Assembly: GCF_030766935.1 (NCBI RefSeq) | Contig: NZ_JASERL010000009.1 | Location: 1 to 64,000 of the forward strand | Reading direction: 5' to 3' | Source: Streptomyces sp. KL109B | GTDB taxonomy: Bacteria > Actinomycetota > Actinomycetes > Streptomycetales > Streptomycetaceae | Length of the DNA stretch: 64,000 nucleotides | Shown here: positions 6,595-14,948 of the stretch, piece after piece | How the letters are laid out: each line of letters opens with the position of its first letter | How positions within the stretch are numbered: position 1 is the stretch's first letter | The notes under the pieces: model-generated | The model's database searches: none | What the model saw: the letters and a program-made list of their open reading frames with translations, nothing else | Told to the model about the DNA's origin: nothing | Program-made: the position numbers and the translations under genes

Positions 6595-8487
6595 TCATCC
6601 GGAGAGGATGTCCTGCGTCAGGTACAGCGGCATCGAGTCCTCCCACCGACTGTCGGTCAGCAGCTTCTTGTCGGAGCCGTCCGCGTTCATGCTGAAGATC
6701 TGGCCGTAGGGCTGGAACGTGTCGTCGTACAGGGCGGCCTCCTCGCGGAAGCCGTACATGCCGCTGTTGTAGAGGATGCGGCCGTCGTGGTTCCAGACCG
6801 CGTGGCCGTCGTTGGCGCCGCTGCTCGTCAGGGTCTTCAGGCCGGTGCCGTCGGGCTTGATGGTGCACACGTCGAAGTTGGTGGCGCTCGTCTTGCGGGT
6901 GAAGAGGATGAGCTTGCCGTCCGCGGACCAGTCGGGCAGGTTGTCGGACTCGGTGGTGAGGACGGTCGTCGCGCCGGTCTTGAGGTCGAGGATGCGCAGG
7001 CCCATCTCCTCGCCCCACACGCGGTAGACGATCCGGTTGCCGTCCTCGGAGTAGCTGGGGAAGCCGGCGTTGGTCGATCCGTCCGTGAGTTCCTGGTACG
7101 AGGATCCGTCGTCGGCCACCCGCATCAGCTTCGCGGTGCTCGTGGCGCGGGTCTGGAACCAGCCGCCCAGTCCGAACGCGATCCACTTGCCGTCGGGCGA
7201 CCAGGTGGGGCGGAACGCGCCGGCCAGGCCGTGCTGGACCTGTGTCTGGTCCAGGTCCGAGGTGGCGGTGTCGAAGACGACCTTCTGGTCCGAGCCGTCC
7301 GCGCGCAGGGTGACGATCGAGGAGTTGCCGAGCTGCTTGTTGGTGAGGGCGAGGCGCCCGTCCCTGGACAGCGCGGGGAACACGTCGCAGTGGCGGTAGT
7401 CCCAGTCCGGGTCCCAGCTGTAGAGGGGGGTGTCGAGCGGGCGCGTCGTGTAGTCGAGCTTCTCGTAGATCACCGACTTGCCGTCCCGCGACCAGACAGG
7501 GGAGCGCAGCGCCCTCTTGACGGACGGCCTGGAGCCCGAGGCGTAGGCGAGGCCCTCGTCCGCCCCGCCCTTGACCAGGTAGCCGATCTCCGTCGCTGAC
7601 ACGTACTGGGGCGCGACCTTCAGGTTGGGGCCCGAGGTGTGTTCGACGCGGGCGCCGGTCGCGACGTCCACCGACACGATCTGGGACTCGACGGTCCCGA
7701 TGGCCTCGGGTCTGTGCGCGCCCCAGGTGCCCTCGACGGTTATCTCGTAGAAGACGATCCGGGAGCCGTCGGGTGACCACTTCGGTGAGCCGAGGCAGTA
7801 TCCGTCGCGGGATGCCACCTGGCGGAAGCCGGTGCCGTCGGGACGGATCACGTAGATGCTCAGTTCCTGCGTGTGTTCCCAGCCGGTGCCGTTGCCGTGC
7901 CCGCGCCATGTGGTGTTGCGGTCGCTGGAGAAGGCGAGCCACTTGCCGTCGGGGGACCAGGCGGGGTGGAAGTGGCCGTCGGGGCTCGCGGGGTCGCCGG
8001 CGAGGGCTGCCGTGCCTGTGAGGTTGGTGCGGCGGTTCGTGCTCAGGTCGAGCACCCAGATGTGGGTCTTGTGGTCGCCGCTCGTGGACACGTACGCGAC
8101 CTTCATGCCGTCGGGTGACGGGACCGCCCAGTCGTTCATGGCCGAGTCGGCCACCAGGCGTTGTACGCCGGTGCCGTCGGCCTTCGCGCGGTAGAGACAG
8201 GAGTGGCCGTCGCCCGTCCGTTCCGAGGTGAAGAACACCGACTTGCCGTCGGGGGAGAAAGCGGCGTGGTGGTCGAAGGCGGCGTCCTGCAGCAGCTTGC
8301 GTTCGTTCGAGCCGTCGGCATCGCAGATGTACAGGGTGGAGGCGGACGGGCCGATGCGGTTCATCAGCATCACGCCCTTCTTGCCCTCGGCGGCCGCCGC
8401 CACGGCGAACGGGGTGGGCAGGAGCGCGGCGCCGGCAACGGCCGCGCCGGCCGCGAGAAACGCTCGACGCTTGATGTCGGGTGTCAT
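6595..8487 (-). CDS. Tat-exported TolB-like beta-propeller (PD40 repeat) protein
   Basis: The 630 residues open with a twin-arginine signal (MTPDIKRRAFLAAGAAVAG) and a cleavage-like region near residue 33 (AVAAAAEG). The mature part consists of TolB/WD40-like PD40 repeats with repeated cores such as HAAFSPDGKSVFFTS, HPAWSPDGKWLAFSS, SPKWSPDGSRIVFYE and RPTWSPDGKWIAFG, about ten blades or half-blades along the whole length. Such proteins bind ligands or oligosaccharides outside the membrane; no catalytic triad of a prolyl oligopeptidase follows. The ribosome site is GAAAGGG, 11 bp before the ATG. It is the last gene of the leftward series, 78 bp downstream of another exported propeller, so it may act on or sense the imported substrate. 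Its actual role is unknown. Confidence 0.8.
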   Translation of the reverse strand: MTPDIKRRAFLAAGAAVAGAALLPTPFAVAAAAEGKKGVMLMNRIGPSASTLYICDADGSNERKLLQDAAFDHHAAFSPDGKSVFFTSERTGDGHSCLYRAKADGTGVQRLVADSAMNDWAVPSPDGMKVAYVSTSGDHKTHIWVLDLSTNRRTNLTGTAALAGDPASPDGHFHPAWSPDGKWLAFSSDRNTTWRGHGNGTGWEHTQELSIYVIRPDGTGFRQVASRDGYCLGSPKWSPDGSRIVFYEITVEGTWGAHRPEAIGTVESQIVSVDVATGARVEHTSGPNLKVAPQYVSATEIGYLVKGGADEGLAYASGSRPSVKRALRSPVWSRDGKSVIYEKLDYTTRPLDTPLYSWDPDWDYRHCDVFPALSRDGRLALTNKQLGNSSIVTLRADGSDQKVVFDTATSDLDQTQVQHGLAGAFRPTWSPDGKWIAFGLGGWFQTRATSTAKLMRVADDGSSYQELTDGSTNAGFPSYSEDGNRIVYRVWGEEMGLRILDLKTGATTVLTTESDNLPDWSADGKLILFTRKTSATNFDVCTIKPDGTGLKTLTSSGANDGHAVWNHDGRILYNSGMYGFREEAALYDDTFQPYGQIFSMNADGSDKKLLTDSRWEDSMPLYLTQDILSG

Positions 8488-8511
8488 TGCGTTCGGGGCC
8501 CTTTCGGTGTC

Positions 8512-8567
8512 AGTGGACCTACATGAGTGGACCTACGTGAGTGGACCTACGTCAATGGACGTGCGTC
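8512..8567. repeat. four tandem 14-bp repeats between the two propeller genes
   Basis: Units start at 8512, 8526, 8540 and 8554. The first three are AGTGGACCTACATG, AGTGGACCTACGTG and AGTGGACCTACGTC; the fourth (AATGGACGTGCGTC) is degenerate and overlaps the stop codon of the upstream lactonase-like gene. There is no spacer, so it is a simple tandem array rather than CRISPR. Confidence 0.85.
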
Positions 8568-9759
8568 AGCGGATGGCGATGCAGTCGGCGTGGGGAACGG
8601 CCACGGAGGTGCCGGTGTCGGTGAGGCGGCCGGAGCCAGGGTGCACATGGAAGAGGTTGACCGTGCCGCTCACCTGGTTCGCGACGAACAGCCAACGCCC
8701 GTCGTGGTGGAGGGTGAAGCTCCAAGGTGTGACGCCGCCACAAGGCAGGCGCTGTACCTCGGTGAGCTGTCCGGTCCTCGCGTCGACCGCGAAGACGACC
8801 AGTGCGTTGTCGCCGCGGTTGGAGACGTAAACGTGGCGTCCGTCGCCGCTGACGGCCAGCTCGGCGGCGCTCGTGGTGCCGGTGTGGCCCGGCGCGTTCG
8901 TGGTCAGGCGCTGGCGTGGTGTCAGCGTTCCCGTTCTGGCGTCCCAGGAGAGCGCCTCGATGTCCGCCGTGAGCTCGTTGAGGAGGTAGACGGTGCGGCC
9001 GCGAGGATGGAAGACCAGCCGTCGGGGGCCTGAACCAGGTTGCGTGGCATACGAGTTGGTATCCGCGGACATGCGGCGCGTGCGTGGGTCGTACGCGCGG
9101 ATGAAGACGCGGTCGGCGCCGAAGTCCGCCACCAGGGCGTACCGGTGGCTCGGATCGATGACGACGTGGTGCGCATGCGGGCCGGCTTGGCGGGGGTTGG
9201 GGCCCGATCCAGTGTCCTGGACGCGGGAGGCCACAGGGCCGAGCCGGCCGGCCGCGTCGATCGGCAGTGTCACGGCGGAGCCCGCCGCGAAGTCGGCGAC
9301 CAGCAGCGTTTCCGCGTCCGGCGTCGGAGCGAGGAAGGAGAGTCCGCCGCTTCCGGCCGGCTCGGCCTCGGTGGAGGTCTCGGCGAGCTGCTCCAGCGCG
9401 CCGGTGGTGTCGTCGATGCGGAAGGTCCGGATGACACCGCCCTGTTCGCTGCCCGCGACGTACAGGACGGGGCGGGAAGGGTGTGTGGCCACCCAGTTGG
9501 AACTGACAGCGGCCACCTGGCCGAGAGGTGTCATCGCGCCGCGCTCGGGGTCGAAGCGGATCGCGTGCACCTCCGACTGCCCCCAGGTACCGACGTAGAG
9601 CAGGTCGTCGGGTGTTCGGCGGGTGTTGGCGTGTGCGGCCGTGGCGGGCAGGAGGGCGGCGCTCGCGGCCGACGCCGTGAGTGCGCTCAGGACGGATCTG
9701 CGTGCGGGGCGCCGGGGCGAGGTGCCGGCGCCCCGGGGGATGTGCGGGTGTCTGCTCAT
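8566..9759 (-). CDS. exported lactonase-family (Pgl/YkgB-like) seven-bladed beta-propeller
   Basis: The 397 residues begin with a twin-arginine-like signal (RRPARRSVLSALTASAASAA, cleavage after AAHA near residue 44). The remainder matches the lactonase family (PF10282 type): LLYVGTWGQSEVHAIRFDPE at the first blade, then THPSRPVLYVAG, HAHHVVIDPSHRYALVADFG, RRLVFHPRGRTVYLLNEL and HVYVSNRGDNALVVFAVD. Characterised members are cytoplasmic 6-phosphogluconolactonases or muconate lactonizing enzymes; an exported version is likely to open a lactone or bind sugar outside the cell. It sits between the ABC permease and the TolB-like propeller. The HAHH motif is typical of the family. Substrate unknown. 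Confidence 0.8.
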   Translation of the reverse strand: MSRHPHIPRGAGTSPRRPARRSVLSALTASAASAALLPATAAHANTRRTPDDLLYVGTWGQSEVHAIRFDPERGAMTPLGQVAAVSSNWVATHPSRPVLYVAGSEQGGVIRTFRIDDTTGALEQLAETSTEAEPAGSGGLSFLAPTPDAETLLVADFAAGSAVTLPIDAAGRLGPVASRVQDTGSGPNPRQAGPHAHHVVIDPSHRYALVADFGADRVFIRAYDPRTRRMSADTNSYATQPGSGPRRLVFHPRGRTVYLLNELTADIEALSWDARTGTLTPRQRLTTNAPGHTGTTSAAELAVSGDGRHVYVSNRGDNALVVFAVDARTGQLTEVQRLPCGGVTPWSFTLHHDGRWLFVANQVSGTVNLFHVHPGSGRLTDTGTSVAVPHADCIAIR

Positions 9760-9793
9760 CGGAGAGGTCCCGTCGAAGGTGGGTGTGACCGGT

Positions 9794-10657
9794 TCACTTC
9801 TTGGGCTGCGGCCTGTTGCGGCGGGGCGCGAGGCCGAGGCACTTGAGGGCGTACGTGTCGAGAGCGCTGAGGACGCCGTTGAGGGCGAGAGTCAGTGCGA
9901 CGAGGACGATGAGGCCGGCGAACTCGTTGGGCGCGTCGAGGTTCTGCGCGGACGTGAACAGTTCGTGGCCGACTCCCTCGGAGGAGGCGATGAACTCACC
10001 GCCGATGACACCCAGGATGGCCAGCGGTCCGCCCGTCTTGAGCGCGGCGAAGAACGGCGCGGCGAGCGTCGGGATGGTGACATAGCCCAGGACGTGGTGC
10101 CTGCGTCCGCCCATCACCTGGACCACCTCGACGAGTTCGCGCTCCCGCTGCCGCAGTCCCAGGTAGATGTTGTAGAAGACGACGAAGGCGACGCCGGTCA
10201 TCGCGATGGTGATCTTCGACCAGGAGCCGATGCCGAAGAACAGCAGGAACAGCGGCGCGAGCGCGATCTTGGGGATGCCGTTGAGGGCCGCGACCAGCGG
10301 CTCCAGGACCCGCCCGAGCAGCGGGAAGGAGCCCAGGACAAGACCCATCACCGTGCCCGCGGCGACACCGAGGCCGAAGCCCGCCAGCACCTCGATGGCG
10401 GTCACCCTGATATTGGTCCAGCCGGACGCCGAGCCGAGCATCCCGGTGAGCGCGTCGAACACGTCGGTGGGCTTGCTGACGGCGTACTCGGGCAGAACGG
10501 GGCCGCTCATCACCTGCCACAGGGCGAGGGCGACCACGATCACCAGGATGCGCAGTGCGATGACGGTGGGTGTGCCCCGCCAGCGGCTGGTGACCTGTAC
10601 GGGGCGCGGTGCCGGGGCGTCGGTCTCGGGCACGGCCTTGTCGGTGACGGTTGCCAT
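9794..10657 (-). CDS. ABC transporter permease, nitrate/sulfonate/taurine type (SsuC/TauC family)
   Basis: The 287-residue inner-membrane protein has about six predicted helices (first around VIALRILVIVVALALWQVM) and the cytoplasmic EAA-type loop (ELVEVVQVMGGRRHHVLGYV, then PTLAAPFFAALKTG). The ATG at 10657 has a good ribosome site (GGAAGGGAG, 5-8 bp upstream). A GTG at 10693 overlapping the upstream stop would add 12 residues without a ribosome site. It follows the binding protein by 32 bp. The partner ATPase is probably the gene at 23431-24225, at the head of the same leftward series. Family members import sulfonates, nitrate, pyrimidine precursors or aromatic carboxylates; here the neighbours favour a carboxylate. 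Confidence 0.88.
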   Translation of the reverse strand: MATVTDKAVPETDAPAPRPVQVTSRWRGTPTVIALRILVIVVALALWQVMSGPVLPEYAVSKPTDVFDALTGMLGSASGWTNIRVTAIEVLAGFGLGVAAGTVMGLVLGSFPLLGRVLEPLVAALNGIPKIALAPLFLLFFGIGSWSKITIAMTGVAFVVFYNIYLGLRQRERELVEVVQVMGGRRHHVLGYVTIPTLAAPFFAALKTGGPLAILGVIGGEFIASSEGVGHELFTSAQNLDAPNEFAGLIVLVALTLALNGVLSALDTYALKCLGLAPRRNRPQPKK

Positions 10658-10689
10658 GGTCTGCTCCCTTCCGGTTGATTGAGGCCGTG

Positions 10690-11727
10690 TCACGGCAGGT
10701 ACTTGTTGGTCCAGTCCTCGGACGAGACGGACGCGTCCGGTACCGCGCCGATGCCGTCCTTCACGAAGGCCACGGTCTTCGCCCAGCCCGCGGCGTCCAT
10801 CTTGGCGCTGGCAGGCCAGTCCACCTGGCTGACGGACGTGCTGAGCACGTCGTCGGGCACGCCGGGCAGTGTCTTGCGCGCCGCGGCCAGTACCTTCTTG
10901 TCGTCGGGCTTGTGCGAGTCGAGGTACGCGGTCGCCTGGTGCACGGCGGTGGCGAAGCCCTTCACCGTGGCGGCGTCACTCTTCGCGAAGCTCTTCTGGA
11001 CCACGACGGCCTGGCCGTACCCGGCGTCCTCGTAGGCCCACTGGGGCACCTTTTCCGGATCGGCGACGACGACGCCGTCGCCGTCGTGCTGGACCTGGAG
11101 TGGGATGGGTTCGGAGGTGATGAACCAGTCGACCTCGCCCTTGGCGAGCGCGGCCTTGTCGGCGGCCGGGTTCGGCAGTGACACCCACTTCACCTTGCTC
11201 GACTGCACCCCGTTGGCCTTGAGGAACATTCCCGCCTCGGCCTTGGTGTTGGCCGAGCTGGCGCCGGCGGTGGAGCCGGCCAGGGCCTTGGCGACCTGCT
11301 TGCCCGGGGTGTCGGCGGTCAGGTGGTGCTTCTTCGCGAAGTCGGAACTGACGACGATGCCCAGAGGGTTGCCGCCGCCGTTCGTGGCGATCGAGATCTC
11401 CGGGAGGCCCTTGGAGAGGGCGGCCAGGAAGCTGGTCGGGCTGGCGTTGAGGAACTGCACCGAGCCCGACTGGAGGCCGGAGGTGCCCGTCGAGGCGTTC
11501 AACGTCACATACTTGATCTTGATGTTGTGCTTGGCGAAGTAGCCGTTCTCTTCGGCCACGCGGATGGACAGATCGAAGATGTTGCCGCTCACGCCCACCG
11601 AGACGGTCTTCGTGCCGTCCGAGCCGACGGTGGCCGCCCCTTGGTCCCCGCAGCCGGTCAGCAGGGCGGCGCCGAGTATCGCGGTCGAGGTCAGGGCGAG
11701 GGTGCGTGCACTTGCGTGGTTGCGCAT
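10690..11727 (-). CDS. ABC transporter substrate-binding lipoprotein (SsuA/NMT1 family)
   Basis: The 345-residue precursor starts at the ATG at 11727 (RBS AAGGGAG) and has a lipoprotein signal with lipobox LLTGC (Cys about residue 26). The mature part is an NMT1/SsuA-type periplasmic-binding fold: VSVGVSGNIFDLSIRVAEE, GYFAKHNIKIKYVTLNAS, LQSGSVQFLNASPTSFLAAL and a hinge near WFITSEPIPLQVQHDG. It should capture the substrate outside the membrane for the permease 32 bp downstream. The gene for the esterase ends 15 bp upstream, showing that uptake and hydrolysis are coexpressed. The ligand cannot be read from sequence. Confidence 0.88.
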   Translation of the reverse strand: MRNHASARTLALTSTAILGAALLTGCGDQGAATVGSDGTKTVSVGVSGNIFDLSIRVAEENGYFAKHNIKIKYVTLNASTGTSGLQSGSVQFLNASPTSFLAALSKGLPEISIATNGGGNPLGIVVSSDFAKKHHLTADTPGKQVAKALAGSTAGASSANTKAEAGMFLKANGVQSSKVKWVSLPNPAADKAALAKGEVDWFITSEPIPLQVQHDGDGVVVADPEKVPQWAYEDAGYGQAVVVQKSFAKSDAATVKGFATAVHQATAYLDSHKPDDKKVLAAARKTLPGVPDDVLSTSVSQVDWPASAKMDAAGWAKTVAFVKDGIGAVPDASVSSEDWTNKYLP

Positions 11728-11741
11728 GGGAACTCCCTTGT

Positions 11742-13334
11742 TCACCAGGCTTGTTGGGTGTCGAAGAAGCGGATCCAGAAGCTGGTGCGTTCCGGGTCCG
11801 CGACGTTGATGCGTCCGAAGTGCTCGCCGATCTCCATGACGGAGCCGGCATCCGGTGCGAAGGCGGGCCAGTGGGGGAGGCCGGAGCCGTTGGGGTCTCC
11901 GGTGGCGACGAAGTTCGCCCAGTAGCCGGAGACGGTGCGGGCGATCTCGTGGTCCTCCTCGGTCCACGCGCGGGTACCGCCTGTGGGGTTGCCGAAGACG
12001 TAGTCGATCTCCGATCCGTGGCAGGCGCCGCGCGGGCCCGCCCCCTCGGCCTTCGAGCGGTGGGTCCAGAAGTAGGTGTGCAGTGACCGGGTGCCGTGGC
12101 GGCTCCAGTCCCTGCCCCAGAGGTACGTCGAGAGGCGGGAGTTGTCGCGGGCCGCCCGGCTGCCGGCCTCGGCCGCCTCGTCGTCCGTCGTGGCCGGGTA
12201 CAGACGCAGAAACTCATCCGCGAGCGGGCCGAACTTGCGCCGCGCGGCGGCCCGGTGCTGCTCCAGCGTGACCTGGACCGGTGGGGAGCCCGGCCGGGTG
12301 GTGCGGCGGCCCGTGCGCAGAGCGCCGACGAGTTCGGGCGGGACCGCGCCGCCCTCGTCGAGGTTGTTCCCGGCGAGGTAGTCGATGTCGTTCTGCAGTC
12401 CCCGGGAGTACATGTCGTCGTATCCGGCGGGGATCGCCCAACCGTCCACGACGGGACGCAACATCGGCGGCCCGGCGGGGCCACCGGTCTCGACGCTCGT
12501 GTCGATCGGGTCGTGCCCGTCGATCAGCTTGTGCCAGTCCAGTGCCCGCAGCTCCCGGACGCTGCGGGCGCCGTGCACGCGCATGTAGTGGCTGCCCGCG
12601 CTCTCCGCGTCGGCCGGGAGGCGGTAGGACGTCGACAGATAGCGGAGCTCGGGGTCGCGGGCGTACCGGGCGTGGCTCTGCGCGATGGCCCGGTGGAACA
12701 GCCCCTTGGAGAGCGGGGACATGGCCAGGAAGTTCACAAGCCCCGCACCCGCGGACTGGCCGGCGATGGTGACCCGGTCCGGGTCGCCGCCGAAGTGCGC
12801 GATGTTGTCGCGCACCCAGCGCAGCGCGGCCACGCAGTCGAGCACCCCGTAGTTGCCGGAGGAGCCGTGCTCCGACTCGGCGCTCAGTTCGGGGGTGGCG
12901 AGGAAACCGAAGCAGCCGAGACGGTAGTTGAAGGTGACGACGACGAGGCCCTGGCGGGCCAGGTTCTCGCCGTCGTAGCGCGGCTGTGCGCCCGTGCCCT
13001 CGCGGAAGCCGCCACCGTAGATCCAGACGAGGACCGGGCGCCGCTCCCCGTGGGAGGCCGTGCCTGTCCAGATGTTCAGGCTCAGGCAGTCCTCGCTCAT
13101 CGGCACGTCGACACCGGTCGCGGCCGCCCCGTCCGGTGCCTGCGGGCACATGGGGCCGAACCGGTCGGCCCGCCGCACCCCGTCCCAGCGCCGCGGGGGC
13201 TGCGGCGGCCGCCAGCGCAGCTCGCCGACGGGCGGCGCCGCGTAGGGGATGCCGCGGAAGACGGTGACGGAGCGGTCCCGGCACGGGATGCCCTCGACGG
13301 GGCCCGCCTCGGTGTCCGCGATGGCACGGGTCAT
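11742..13334 (-). CDS. type-B carboxylesterase/lipase
   Basis: The 530-residue protein has the whole type-B carboxylesterase pattern: FRGIPYAAPPVGELRWRPPQ at the N-terminus, the EDCLSLNIWT signature, oxyanion-hole YGGGF, nucleophile elbow GQSAGAG (Ser near residue 194), and the His region CHGSEIDYVFGNP. No signal peptide is visible, so it acts in the cytoplasm. Ribosome site GGAAAGGA precedes the ATG. It lies between the GntR regulator and the importer binding protein. Hydrolysis of an imported ester (for example an aromatic or dicarboxylate ester) would release the acid used by the following enzymes; this is inference from context. Confidence 0.88.
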   Translation of the reverse strand: MTRAIADTEAGPVEGIPCRDRSVTVFRGIPYAAPPVGELRWRPPQPPRRWDGVRRADRFGPMCPQAPDGAAATGVDVPMSEDCLSLNIWTGTASHGERRPVLVWIYGGGFREGTGAQPRYDGENLARQGLVVVTFNYRLGCFGFLATPELSAESEHGSSGNYGVLDCVAALRWVRDNIAHFGGDPDRVTIAGQSAGAGLVNFLAMSPLSKGLFHRAIAQSHARYARDPELRYLSTSYRLPADAESAGSHYMRVHGARSVRELRALDWHKLIDGHDPIDTSVETGGPAGPPMLRPVVDGWAIPAGYDDMYSRGLQNDIDYLAGNNLDEGGAVPPELVGALRTGRRTTRPGSPPVQVTLEQHRAAARRKFGPLADEFLRLYPATTDDEAAEAGSRAARDNSRLSTYLWGRDWSRHGTRSLHTYFWTHRSKAEGAGPRGACHGSEIDYVFGNPTGGTRAWTEEDHEIARTVSGYWANFVATGDPNGSGLPHWPAFAPDAGSVMEIGEHFGRINVADPERTSFWIRFFDTQQAW

Positions 13335-13361
13335 GGGGTCCTTTCCGCCCGGTCTCGCCCG

Positions 13362-14033
13362 TCAACTGACGGGCGAGACCGGGGACGTGTCGAGCAGCAG
13401 CGCCCTGCGGGCCGAGCCGACGTGGTGACGCATCGCGGCGGACGCCGCGGCGGGGTTGCGGGTGACGACGGCCAGGAAGATGGCTCGGTGCTCCTCAAGC
13501 GAGCCGGAGCGCGGGTGCTGCGCCGACAGATTGCGGTACTGGCGCATCACCAGCGGGTACAGCAGCGTGTCGTAGGCGCGGGCCAGGGTGCCCTGGTGCG
13601 AGGCCAGCTTCAGCTGCTGGTGGAAGCGGCGGTTGCAGCGCGAGTAGGCGTCCTGGTCGTCGCGGGACTGCGCCTCCTCCATGTCCTGGAGGGTGCGGCG
13701 CAGCTCCTCCACCTCTTCGGCGGTGGCCTGCTCCGCGGCCTTGCCGGCCAGCGCGGACTCCAGGATCTCGCGGGCCTCCAGAATGTCCGCCGCCTCCGTC
13801 ACGGAGAAGCTCCTGGTGCGCACCCCGCGATTGACCTCACCAGTGACATAGCCCTCGTGCGTCAGGCGGGCCAGCGCGGTACGCATGGTGCTCCGGGACA
13901 CGTCGAACATCCGCGTGAGGTCCGCCTCGGTCAACCGTGTGTCGGGCGGGATGCTCCCCGACAGCAGCAGGGAGCGCAGCCCGTCGTAGGCGTGGCTGTA
14001 GCGGGTGGCGGCTGAGGGCGTGGCAGGCGGCAC
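13362..14033 (-). CDS. GntR-family (FCD/FadR subfamily) transcriptional regulator, copy 1
   Basis: The 223 residues start at a GTG (RBS GGGAGCTG, 8 bp). An N-terminal winged helix (residues about 12-75; LTRMFDVSRSTMRTALARL, then HEGYV) is followed by an all-helical FCD ligand domain with the metal-site residues in CNRRFHQQL, EEHRAIFL and AMRHHVGSARRALL. It is clearly paralogous to the regulator at 33026-33742 (same TEADLT/TESDLT, PLVMRQYR/PLVMQQYR and AASAAMRHH motifs). FCD regulators bind TNGTNNNACNA-type operators, and five TTGT-N3-ACAA palindromes lie in this locus. It probably represses the leftward operon that contains it, released by a carboxylic-acid ligand. Confidence 0.88.
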   Translation of the reverse strand: MPPATPSAATRYSHAYDGLRSLLLSGSIPPDTRLTEADLTRMFDVSRSTMRTALARLTHEGYVTGEVNRGVRTRSFSVTEAADILEAREILESALAGKAAEQATAEEVEELRRTLQDMEEAQSRDDQDAYSRCNRRFHQQLKLASHQGTLARAYDTLLYPLVMRQYRNLSAQHPRSGSLEEHRAIFLAVVTRNPAAASAAMRHHVGSARRALLLDTSPVSPVS

Positions 14034-14039
14034 GGCGGG

Positions 14040-14900
14040 TCAGCTCCCGGAGCTGCCGAGGGAGGCGTACAGGCGCCGGGCGGTACCCGCGAAGATCTCC
14101 TGCCGGTCCGCCTCCGGCAGCCCCGCGAGCACCTGCTGCGCAAGCGCGAGGAGCTCGGGCAGCGACTGTTCGGCGGCCGGGCAGTTCGACCCCCAGGCGA
14201 TCCGTCCCGCCCCGAACGCCGCGACGACCGGGTCGAGGAACTCGGCCGCGCGCTCCCCGGCGTCCTGGAGCCGTTCGAGGTTGCGGTGGGTCAGCTTGAG
14301 GTGCAGGCCCGGGTGCACGGCCAGCTCCGCCACTTCGGCGCCGGCCGTGGCCGGCGAGGCGGCGATGTCGGGGTAGCCGATGTGGTCGAGGAGGACCGTC
14401 ACACCGGGGAAGCGGCCCAGGAGCTCCTTCAGCTGCGCGGTGGCAGGACCGAGCCGCATCTGGAGGCACACCGGCAGGTTCAGCTCGGCGGCCTGCTCCC
14501 AGAAGGCGTACGTCTCCGGGGCGGCGAACCACTCGCCCTGCGTCGGCACCGTGCTGCCGCTGGTGAACAGCCGCACCCCGGACAAGCCGCCCTCGCCGAC
14601 CGCGGCCTTCAACGAGTCGGCGGCGTCGGGGCGCAGCGGGTCGACGGTGCCGACGGCGACGAAGCGCTCCGGCCACCGGCGGGTGCTGTCGAGCACGTAC
14701 GAGTTGTCGTAGCCGTAGTTGGTGGTGGCCTGAACGAGGACGGCCTGGTCGATGCCGGTCGCGTCCATGCGGTCGACCATGCCCTCGGCCGTCACCGGGC
14801 GGGTGGCGGCCCAGGTCGACTGCTTGCCGCCGAGCGGCGCGCGGGGATAGGCGGTCAGGTCCTCGGAGATGATGTGGCAGTGTGCGTCGACGACGTCCAT
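14040..14900 (-). CDS. amidohydrolase (Amidohydro_2, PDC-lactonase/ACMSD-like), copy 1
   Basis: The 286-residue TIM-barrel hydrolase has the N-terminal metal motif DAHCHII (residues 5-11), conserved PVCLQMRLG, the metal His in VTVLLDHIGYPD, LHLKLTHRN and a C-terminal Asp-equivalent region WGSNCPAAEQS followed by FAGTARRLY. This is the Amidohydro_2 family that includes 2-pyrone-4,6-dicarboxylate lactonase (LigI) and related decarboxylases. Its stop is 6 bp from the GntR start. A paralogue at 26793-27659 shares APLGG, the DHAGRPD/DHIGYPD strand and WGSNFPA/WGSNCPA. Lactone hydrolysis or decarboxylation in the same pathway as the LigJ-like enzyme is the most economical reading; the exact reaction is not known. 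Confidence 0.82.
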   Translation of the reverse strand: MDVVDAHCHIISEDLTAYPRAPLGGKQSTWAATRPVTAEGMVDRMDATGIDQAVLVQATTNYGYDNSYVLDSTRRWPERFVAVGTVDPLRPDAADSLKAAVGEGGLSGVRLFTSGSTVPTQGEWFAAPETYAFWEQAAELNLPVCLQMRLGPATAQLKELLGRFPGVTVLLDHIGYPDIAASPATAGAEVAELAVHPGLHLKLTHRNLERLQDAGERAAEFLDPVVAAFGAGRIAWGSNCPAAEQSLPELLALAQQVLAGLPEADRQEIFAGTARRLYASLGSSGS

Positions 14901-14948
14901 GCGGGCTGCTCTCTCTGTCTGTGTCTGAAGGCTCGTGGAGGGGAGGGC

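Noticed and set aside
8512..8567. Short tandem repeats considered as a CRISPR array
   Set aside because: No spacers, 14-bp units directly adjacent, and no cas genes in the window.
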